From an uncultured Anaerovibrio sp. (GTDB lineage: Bacteria > Bacillota > Negativicutes > Selenomonadales > Selenomonadaceae), in contig CAAGDY010000484.1 in assembly GCA_900768695.1 (NCBI GenBank), positions 1 through 5,853 of the forward strand: DNA of 5,853 nt, in the 5' to 3' direction. The notes under the pieces are model-generated. The model did not search any database. It saw only the letters and a program-made list of their open reading frames with translations, and was not told the DNA's origin. Position 1 is the first letter of the stretch. Each line of letters starts with the position of its first letter. A program made the position numbers and the translations under genes. Positions 1 to 4,870 of this stretch are shown here, one piece after another.

Positions 1-47
1 TCCACGGAAAGGTCATGGATGGAAAGCATGTCCTTGCCTTTTAACAT
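1..47 (-). CDS. argF: Ornithine carbamoyltransferase, N-terminal fragment (truncated by window edge)
   Basis: Only the first 15 codons are inside the window; they read MLKGKDMLSIHDLSV. This resembles the N-terminus of ornithine carbamoyltransferases, where a 'L-x-G-[KR]-x-[LM]-L-[ST]-x-x-D-[FL]' segment opens the carbamoyl-phosphate domain. The enzyme joins carbamoyl phosphate and ornithine to give citrulline in the cytoplasm. The ATG at 47-45 is preceded by a GGAGG Shine-Dalgarno (59-55) with a 7-nt spacer, which fixes the start. The gene follows argD in the same direction after a 148-nt gap, completing an argCJBDF order. The gap is large enough for a promoter of its own, and a candidate is seen at 103-131. 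The identification rests on 15 residues plus context; the catalytic motifs (such as STRT) are outside the window. Confidence 0.78.
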   Translation of the reverse strand, partial: MLKGKDMLSIHDLSV

Positions 48-102
48 TTTATAACCTCCAATAGGCATACCGAATATATACTTATGTACACCAACAGCGT
101 AT

Positions 103-131
103 ATTATACTACATTAAAGGAAGAAAATAAA
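103..131 (-). promoter_or_regulatory. Possible sigma-70-type promoter for argF
   Basis: On the minus strand a perfect TATAAT lies at 108-103. A weak -35 (TTTATT, 3 of 6 to TTGACA) lies at 131-126 with a 17-nt spacer. Transcription would begin near position 96, leaving a leader of about 50 nt before the argF ATG at 47. The whole spacer is AT-rich, so a chance TATAAT is possible. argF may be read mainly by read-through from argC. Confidence 0.35.
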
Positions 132-174
132 CCTTCTGCTGCATGGGTATACAATATTATTACATATTTACCGC

Positions 175-185
175 GCATGTTATGC
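175..185. promoter_or_regulatory. Possible ArgR-type palindrome between argD and argF
   Basis: GCATGTTATGC is a GCAT/ATGC inverted repeat with a 3-nt centre. It differs by one base from the GCATATTATGC core at 4739-4749 in the argC promoter. The recurrence in front of another arg gene suggests an arginine-repressor box. It lies about 45 bp upstream of the candidate argF -35 box rather than over it, which is not the usual repression position. An 11-bp short palindrome can arise by chance. Confidence 0.3.
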
Positions 186-195
186 TGGTGCCGTA

Positions 196-1395
196 TTACG
201 CATACTGCGGCAATACTGCCTCAACTGCATCGCAGACCTCGTCAATATGCTCCTGGGTAACAATCAATGGCGGCACAAAGCGCAGCACGTTGCCGGCTGT
301 ACAGTTGATGATTGCCCCCTTCTCAAGGCAGGCATTGACAATATCCCGGCCAGGCTTTGTCAGCTCCATGCCAAGAATCAATCCCATGCCCCGCACCTCT
401 TTAATGAGCGCAGGGAACTTCGCCTGCATGGCCTCAAGGCGGGACTTCATGTACTGGCCCATCTCCGCTACATGCTGCAAAAATGCCTCAGTACCTACAT
501 TGTCCAGCACCACATTGGCTGCCGCACAGGCCAGCGGATTGCCGCCGAAGGTGGAGCCGTGGTCACCGGCATGGAGAGCCGCTGCCACCTTGTCAGTGGT
601 GATGAAGGCGCCGATTGGCACGCCGCCAGCCAGCCCCTTGGCAAGGGTAACTACATCCGGCTTGATGCCGTAATTCTCATAGGCAAAGAACCTGCCGCTT
701 CTGCCCATGCCGCTCTGGATTTCATCAAAAATCAGCACCGCATCGTACTTGTCGCACAGCTGGCGTACCTTCTGCATATACTCCGTATCAGGCACATGAA
801 CGCCGCCCTCGCCCTGAATCGGCTCCAGCATGACAGCAGCAGTCTTGTCGCTCATCATCTTTTCCAGTGCCTCAATATCGTTGTATGGCACATAATCAAA
901 GCCCTCCGGCAACGGCCCAAAGCCCTCATGATACTTAGGCTGGCCGGTAGCAGTCAGGGTAGCGATGGTACGGCCGTGGAAGCTGTGGATGGCGGAAATA
1001 ATCTGGGATTTGTCCGGGGCGATGGTATGGGCATACTTTCTTGCCACCTTGATGGCGCCCTCATTTGCCTCGGCACCGGAATTGCCAAAGAACACCTTCC
1101 CAAGACCGCTAAGCTTTACCAGCTTTTCAGCGGCCTCTGCCTGCACCTGGGTATAGTACAGGTTGGAACAGTGAATCATCTTTCCTGCCTGCTCCGCAAT
1201 GGCGCTGACCAGCTCCGGGTGATTGTGTCCCAGCACGTTTACGGCAATGCCCCCCAGAAAGTCAATATATTTCCTGCCCTGGGAGTCATATACATAAACG
1301 CCGTCGCCGTGGTCCAGCACAATCTGGTAACGGGCGAACACCGGCAGATAGTCATGGGCATCCTTGGCATAAATCTGTTCATCAGTTAATTGCAT
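196..1395 (-). CDS. argD: N-acetylornithine aminotransferase (class III, PLP-dependent)
   Basis: This cytoplasmic enzyme transfers an amino group from glutamate to N-acetylglutamate semialdehyde, giving N-acetylornithine. From the chosen ATG it is 399 residues, the usual ArgD length. Visible class III aminotransferase motifs are GNSGAEANE (about 104-112, phosphate binding), SFHGRT (138-143), EPIQGEGG (191-198), DEIQSGMGRSG (224-234, with the Asp that contacts the PLP ring nitrogen), the Schiff-base lysine K253 in LAKGLAGG, and STFGGNP (281-287). A TTG at 1425 in the same frame would add 10 residues and overlap the end of argB. The ATG at 1395-1393 is preferred because a GAGGTG site lies 8 nt upstream and the family N-terminus normally begins near there. 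It starts 19 nt after argB stops, so the two are probably translated from one message. ArgD enzymes often also act on succinyl-diaminopimelate semialdehyde in lysine synthesis; the sequence alone does not settle this. Ornithine or 4-aminobutyrate aminotransferase are the main alternatives, and the operon argues against them. Confidence 0.95.
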   Translation of the reverse strand: MQLTDEQIYAKDAHDYLPVFARYQIVLDHGDGVYVYDSQGRKYIDFLGGIAVNVLGHNHPELVSAIAEQAGKMIHCSNLYYTQVQAEAAEKLVKLSGLGKVFFGNSGAEANEGAIKVARKYAHTIAPDKSQIISAIHSFHGRTIATLTATGQPKYHEGFGPLPEGFDYVPYNDIEALEKMMSDKTAAVMLEPIQGEGGVHVPDTEYMQKVRQLCDKYDAVLIFDEIQSGMGRSGRFFAYENYGIKPDVVTLAKGLAGGVPIGAFITTDKVAAALHAGDHGSTFGGNPLACAAANVVLDNVGTEAFLQHVAEMGQYMKSRLEAMQAKFPALIKEVRGMGLILGMELTKPGRDIVNACLEKGAIINCTAGNVLRFVPPLIVTQEHIDEVCDAVEAVLPQYA

Positions 1396-1403
1396 TTCAC
1401 TTA

Positions 1404-1409
1404 CACCTC
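1404..1409 (-). promoter_or_regulatory. Ribosome binding site that decides the argD start
   Basis: GAGGTG on the minus strand lies 8 nt before the ATG at 1395-1393 and inside the reading frame that would open from the TTG at 1425. No comparable site precedes that TTG, so the ATG is taken as the start. Confidence 0.7.
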
Positions 1410-1414
1410 GATTT

Positions 1415-2311
1415 TTATTTAACAACCTGGGTACCGATACCGCTGTTGGTCAAAAGCTCCAAAATGATGGAATGAGGCTGGCGTCCGTCAATGATATGTA
1501 CCTTGTTGGTACCGCACTCAATAGATTTCAGGCAGGCCTCAATCTTAGGAATCATGCCGCCGGAAATAGTGCCGTCCTTGATGTAGCCCTTTGCTTCCTC
1601 CACAGTCAGGGAGGAAATAAAGCTGTCCTTGTCGTTGAAATCCTTGTACACGCCCTCAATATCCGTCAGCAGCAGCAGCTTTTCCGCATGGAGGGCACCG
1701 GCAATCTCCGCGGCCACATAATCCGCGTTGATGTTGTAGCTCTCGCCATCCTCGCCTACGCCGATAGGCGCAACCACAGGAATATAGCCATTGTCCAGCA
1801 AATCCTGCAAAATGCGGGTATCTACTGACTCCACCTGTCCCACATAGCCAATGTCAACCTTTTCCGTGTTGCCGGCCTCGTCATAGACAGTGGCCATCTT
1901 CTTGCTGGCCCTGATAAGCCCCGCATCCTTGCCGCTGAGACCTACCGCCCTGACACCGCGGCAGTTCAGCATGTTGACAATATCAGAGTTGACCTTGCCA
2001 TCCAGAACCATCTCGGCAATCTCCACAGTTTCCTCATCAGTTACCCGCAGGCCGCTGACAAAATCCGACTGCTTGCCCACCTTCTTTAAGAAATGGGTAA
2101 TATCCGGGCCGCCGCCATGCACAATGACAGGACGGATGCCCACATATTTCAAAAGGCTTATGTCCTCCATGACCTTGTGCTTCAAATCCTCGTTAATCAT
2201 GGCATTGCCGCCGTATTTTACCACGATGGTCTTGCCGTAAAATTCCTGAATATACGGCAGTGCCTCAATGAGAGTGCCTGCCTTTTTTTCAGCATGCTTC
2301 ATAATTGCCAT
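1415..2311 (-). CDS. argB: N-acetylglutamate kinase, arginine-sensitive type
   Basis: This amino-acid-kinase family enzyme uses ATP to phosphorylate the side-chain carboxylate of N-acetyl-L-glutamate. The 298 residues show KYGGNAM (32-38, containing the phosphate-binding lysine K32), HGGGPDI (65-71), GLRVTD (87-92, with the substrate-binding Arg at 89), GLSGKD (124-129), NINAD (193-197), LLTDIEGV (214-221) and GGMIPK (251-256, active-site lysine K256). It is about 40 residues longer than the E. coli enzyme (258). Most of the extra length is an N-terminal helix before the first strand (1-28), and the C-terminus carries the HSIILELLTNSGIGT segment. Both are hallmarks of hexameric kinases inhibited by arginine, such as those of Thermotoga and Pseudomonas, so feedback control is inferred. 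The start ATG has a GAGG site (2323-2320) 8 nt upstream. It lies between argJ (68-nt gap) and argD (19-nt gap). Confidence 0.96.
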   Translation of the reverse strand: MAIMKHAEKKAGTLIEALPYIQEFYGKTIVVKYGGNAMINEDLKHKVMEDISLLKYVGIRPVIVHGGGPDITHFLKKVGKQSDFVSGLRVTDEETVEIAEMVLDGKVNSDIVNMLNCRGVRAVGLSGKDAGLIRASKKMATVYDEAGNTEKVDIGYVGQVESVDTRILQDLLDNGYIPVVAPIGVGEDGESYNINADYVAAEIAGALHAEKLLLLTDIEGVYKDFNDKDSFISSLTVEEAKGYIKDGTISGGMIPKIEACLKSIECGTNKVHIIDGRQPHSIILELLTNSGIGTQVVK

Positions 2312-2332
2312 AATCTATACCTCATCGCCAAA

Positions 2333-2380
2333 ATACATACGCGTACGCACATATACGCATAAACGCATATGCACATATAT
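2333..2380. repeat. 48-nt alternating purine-pyrimidine tract in the argJ-argB gap
   Basis: From 2333 to 2380 every base alternates purine and pyrimidine in one unbroken phase, except an A at 2362. The tract is built from imperfect units such as ACGCATA, GCATATGC and ACATATA, and ends on the first base of the argJ stop triplet as read on the plus strand. Such tracts can adopt left-handed DNA or cruciform-like structures under negative supercoiling. A function is not shown; it may be a decayed simple repeat. Confidence 0.7.
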
Positions 2381-3591
2381 CAGGTGTGATATTCACCGTT
2401 AATCTTCACATACTCATAGGAGAAATCGCAGCTCCATACAGTAGCCTCTGCATCTCCCATGCCCATCTCCACATCAATCACAATATCATGCTCTGCCATA
2501 ACCTTGTGAATGTCTTCTTCCTTGAAATCTGCCCCCAGGCCGTTGGCATAGACAGTCACGCCGCCAAACTTGATGACGGTCTTTTCCGGCACCATCGGAA
2601 TGCCTGCATAGCCTACTGCACAGATAACACGTCCCCAGTTCGGGTCCTCACCGAAGAAGGCCGTCTTTACCAGCGGAGACTTGGCAATGCTCATGGCCAC
2701 GGTCTTGGCATCCTCAAAGGTCTTGGTGCCGCTTACGTTGATGGTCAGGAACTTGGTTGCCCCCTCACCATCAGCAGCAATCCGCTTGGAAAGCTCCTGG
2801 CAGATTTCCTTCAGGGTTGCATAGAACTGCTCATACTCAGGGGAGCCGTCAGCGATTTCCGGGGCATCGGATGCACCATTTGCCAGCACCAGCACGGTAT
2901 CATTGGTACTCATGTCGCCATCAACGGAAATCATGTTGAAGGAAACCTCCACGATGTCAGAAAGAGCCTTCTGCATCAGCTGGCTGGAAATGTTGGCGTC
3001 AGTGGTGATGTAGCAGAGCATGGTAGCCATGTTTGGCTGAATCATGCCGGAGCCCTTGGCAATAGCACCAAAGCGTACAGCCTTGCCGCCAATCTCCACC
3101 TCACAGGAGCAGGCCTTGGAATAGGTATCGGTGGTAATAATGGCATTACCTGCGTTCTTGCTGCCATCCTCAGAAAGCTCCGCCGCCGCAGCCTTGATAC
3201 CTGCCTCCAGCTTGTCCATAGGCAGGTTCACACCGATAATGCCGGTAGAGCCTACCAGCACCTCCTCAGGGGCACAGCCCACCTGGGCAGCTGCCAGGGC
3301 CGCCATCTTCCTGGCATTGGCAAGTCCTGTCTCACCGGTGCAGGCATTGGCACAGCCGGCATTGGCAACAATAGCATGGGCCTTGCCGCCCTTGACCACC
3401 TCACGGGAAACAATTACAGGGGCGGCAGCCACTGCATTTTTAGTAAATACACCTGCCACAGCTGCTTCCTTCTCTGTATAAATCAGTGCCAAATCAAGAT
3501 TGCCGCTCTTTTTGATGCCAGCCTTTACACCGGCAGCCGTAAATCCCTTTGGAAAGGTTACACCGGCAGCCGCATTCTTTTCACTAAACAT
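2380..3591 (-). CDS. argJ: Glutamate N-acetyltransferase / ornithine acetyltransferase (ArgJ, self-cleaving)
   Basis: ArgJ moves the acetyl group from N-acetylornithine to glutamate, releasing ornithine and regenerating N-acetylglutamate. Bifunctional members can also use acetyl-CoA to make N-acetylglutamate. The 403-residue precursor has the family self-cleavage site: KGSGM (179-183) followed by ATML, with the cut expected between A189 and T190. This gives alpha (1-189) and beta (190-403) chains and frees T190 as the N-terminal nucleophile. The oxyanion-hole pair is seen as T116-G117 in GSTGIIG. Other family marks are GEGATK (275-280) and the C-terminal NGEYHT, whose Asn398 and Thr403 close the active site in known structures. 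The ATG has a near-ideal AGGAGG site (3604-3599) at 7 nt. The gene sits 66 nt after argC and 68 nt before argB. Whether it is mono- or bifunctional cannot be read from sequence; no argA is present here, and the upstream and downstream genome is unseen. Confidence 0.96.
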   Translation of the reverse strand: MFSEKNAAAGVTFPKGFTAAGVKAGIKKSGNLDLALIYTEKEAAVAGVFTKNAVAAAPVIVSREVVKGGKAHAIVANAGCANACTGETGLANARKMAALAAAQVGCAPEEVLVGSTGIIGVNLPMDKLEAGIKAAAAELSEDGSKNAGNAIITTDTYSKACSCEVEIGGKAVRFGAIAKGSGMIQPNMATMLCYITTDANISSQLMQKALSDIVEVSFNMISVDGDMSTNDTVLVLANGASDAPEIADGSPEYEQFYATLKEICQELSKRIAADGEGATKFLTINVSGTKTFEDAKTVAMSIAKSPLVKTAFFGEDPNWGRVICAVGYAGIPMVPEKTVIKFGGVTVYANGLGADFKEEDIHKVMAEHDIVIDVEMGMGDAEATVWSCDFSYEYVKINGEYHT

Positions 3592-3657
3592 ATCCGTTCC
3601 TCCTACATTATCAAAGCCATAAATAGTTTACTTTATCAGAATTATTATGAATTTACA

Positions 3658-4695
3658 TCATGGATATACAGGCACCATATCCAGCCCCAGCTTCTCGTCA
3701 AAGCCGCTGGCGATGTTGAAGTTCTGCACAGCCTGTCCTGCCGCACCCTTGACCAGATTATCAATAGCAGACAGCACAATCACCCTGCCGGTACGCTGGT
3801 CAATATGCCAGCCCAGATCACAGAAATTGGAGCCACGCACATTCTTGGTGGCAGGATAGCCGCCGAGACCAATCAGGCGAACGAAATACTCCTTGCCATA
3901 CATCATTTCATAGGCGGCAGTTACCATATCGGCAGTTACCCCTTCCTTCAGCTTGGCATAGCAGGTACTCAGGATGCCCCGGGACATAGGTACCAGATGC
4001 GGCGTAAAATTCAGCACAGCCGCCTCCCCGGACAAATCAGCAATGGCCTGCTCAATCTCAGGGGTATGGCGATGGGTTGCCACGCCGTATGCCTTGAAGC
4101 TGTCATAAAGCTCAGGGAAGTGGTTTGCCTGCTTGGCGGAACGGCCAGCCCCTGACACGCCGGACTTGGCATCCACCACGATGGTATCCACCTCAATCAG
4201 ATGATGCTTGGCCAGAGGCGCCAAGGCCAGAATGCTGGCTGTAGTGTAGCAGCCTGCATTGCCGATAATCTTGGCATCCTTGATCTGCTGACGATAAAGC
4301 TCCGCCAGGCCGTAAACCCGGGGTGCATCCTTGTGGATGTGCGGCACCTTGTACCATGCTTCATATACATCAGTATCAGCAAAGCGATAATCTGCGCCCA
4401 GATCAATAATGCGGACAGGCATATTCTCCAAGGCCTTGCCCACCTTCATGGCATGGCCATGAGGCAGCCCTATGAACACAAAATCGCTGTCCCGGCCGAT
4501 GATCTCGATATCCTTCATGCTCATGAGCTGCTGGTCATAAATGCCCTTCAAGTGTGGATAAATATCAGAAATAGCTTCCCCGGCATGGCTCTCGGAAGTG
4601 ATATGCACCACCTCAGCCTCTGGATGATTATGCAAAATACGCAGTAGCTCTGCGCCGGCATAACCAGTCGCGCCAATAATACTAACTTTTTTCAT
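3658..4695 (-). CDS. argC: N-acetyl-gamma-glutamyl-phosphate reductase
   Basis: This enzyme uses NADPH to reduce N-acetylglutamyl-5-phosphate, the ArgB product, to N-acetylglutamate 5-semialdehyde, the ArgD substrate. The 345-residue protein is of usual length for the long (type 1) ArgC family. It begins with the dinucleotide-binding loop GATGYAGAEL (8-17). The catalytic cysteine is C149 in GNAGCYTT. SGVSGAGRS (178-186) follows, then THRHTPEI (207-214), which carries the conserved active-site histidine. It is the first gene of the operon. The ATG at 4695-4693 has a strong AGGGGGAG site (4710-4703) at 7 nt, and a promoter lies directly upstream. The TGA stop is 66 nt before the argJ start. Confidence 0.96.
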   Translation of the reverse strand: MKKVSIIGATGYAGAELLRILHNHPEAEVVHITSESHAGEAISDIYPHLKGIYDQQLMSMKDIEIIGRDSDFVFIGLPHGHAMKVGKALENMPVRIIDLGADYRFADTDVYEAWYKVPHIHKDAPRVYGLAELYRQQIKDAKIIGNAGCYTTASILALAPLAKHHLIEVDTIVVDAKSGVSGAGRSAKQANHFPELYDSFKAYGVATHRHTPEIEQAIADLSGEAAVLNFTPHLVPMSRGILSTCYAKLKEGVTADMVTAAYEMMYGKEYFVRLIGLGGYPATKNVRGSNFCDLGWHIDQRTGRVIVLSAIDNLVKGAAGQAVQNFNIASGFDEKLGLDMVPVYP

Positions 4696-4722
4696 TATCC
4701 GACTCCCCCTTTAGATTTTATA

Positions 4723-4751
4723 ATTATACAGCTTTTGTGCATATTATGCAA
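4723..4751 (-). promoter_or_regulatory. Probable argC operon promoter
   Basis: On the minus strand a perfect TATAAT lies at 4728-4723, with TTGCAT (TTG of TTGACA kept, 3 of 6) at 4751-4746 after a 17-nt spacer. Transcription would start near 4716, giving a leader of about 20 nt. The weak -35 falls inside a TGCATA/TATGCA palindrome, the arrangement expected where a repressor competes with RNA polymerase. Confidence 0.55.
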
Positions 4752-4752
4752 C
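4735..4752. promoter_or_regulatory. Candidate ARG box 1 (ArgR/AhrC operator) over the argC -35
   Basis: The core TGCATATTATGCA (4738-4750) is a perfect 6+1+6 inverted repeat. ARG boxes are imperfect 18-bp palindromes of the TGAAT-AT-rich-ATTCA kind, and Bacillus-type boxes often have ATGCAA in the right half, as here. It overlaps the -35 region of the argC promoter, so bound repressor would block the operon when arginine is plentiful. The assignment is by motif likeness and position. Confidence 0.55.
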
Positions 4753-4756
4753 ACTC

Positions 4757-4774
4757 TGTGCCAAAATATGCAAC
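4757..4774. promoter_or_regulatory. Candidate ARG box 2
   Basis: This segment ends in the same TATGCAAC (4767-4774) as box 1, exactly 22 bp further on, and matches box 1 at 12 of 18 positions. Paired ARG boxes in enterobacteria are 18 bp with a 3-bp gap (21 bp centre to centre), so the spacing fits one ArgR hexamer on two boxes. Its left half is degenerate. Confidence 0.42.
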
Positions 4775-4779
4775 TAAAT

Positions 4780-4808
4780 TTTCCAAAATGCCGGAATTGC
4801 GATATAAT
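4780..4808 (+). promoter_or_regulatory. Probable promoter of the glycosyltransferase gene
   Basis: A perfect TATAAT lies at 4803-4808 on the plus strand. TTTCCA (4 of 6 to TTGACA) lies at 4780-4785 with a 17-nt spacer. Transcription would start near 4815, about 56 nt before the ATG at 4871. A candidate ARG box overlaps its -10 and start point. Confidence 0.5.
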
Positions 4809-4817
4809 ATATGCAAC
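4797..4817. promoter_or_regulatory. Candidate ARG box 3, over the plus-strand -10 and start site
   Basis: The third TATGCAAC is at 4810-4817, 43 bp from the second. TTGC (4797-4800) pairs with GCAA (4813-4816) as the ends of a 20-bp imperfect palindrome with an AT-only core apart from one G at each side. It overlaps the -10 and start of the rightward promoter. It is the weakest of the three in its left half, and the AT-rich core overlaps promoter sequence that would be AT-rich anyway. Confidence 0.35.
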
Positions 4818-4870
4818 AATACTTCATTTTACATCATAACCACTATATATTCAAGGCAAAGGACAGTATT

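Noticed and set aside
104..178. A 24-residue minus-strand open frame (MRGKYVIILYTHAAEG...) between argD and argF, considered as a leader peptide.
   Set aside because: It has no Shine-Dalgarno site and only one Arg codon, and no attenuator-like hairpins follow it. It also overlaps the candidate palindrome and the -10 of the possible argF promoter.
247..1389. A 380-codon plus-strand open frame antisense to argD.
   Set aside because: The argD frame on the opposite strand carries every class III aminotransferase motif. The antisense product shows no domain, and codon bias in argD explains the lack of stops.
1396..1425. A longer argD starting at TTG 1425 (409 residues).
   Set aside because: It would overlap argB, lacks a ribosome site of its own, and places the good GAGGTG site inside the coding region. 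The ATG at 1395 fits the family length.
2386..4155. A 589-codon open frame on the plus strand, antisense to argJ and part of argC.
   Set aside because: It is a shadow of two well-supported genes with clear catalytic motifs. Its product is rich in His, Gly, Leu and Ile without recognisable domains, and it crosses the argJ-argC gap by chance.
4748..4763. TGGCAC followed by TTGC on the minus strand upstream of argC, resembling a sigma-54 promoter.
   Set aside because: The gap between TGGCAC and TTGC is 6 nt where 5 is required (GG to GC 11 rather than 10), and sigma-54 spacing is strict. The TTGC is also accounted for by the repeated TATGCAAC element.
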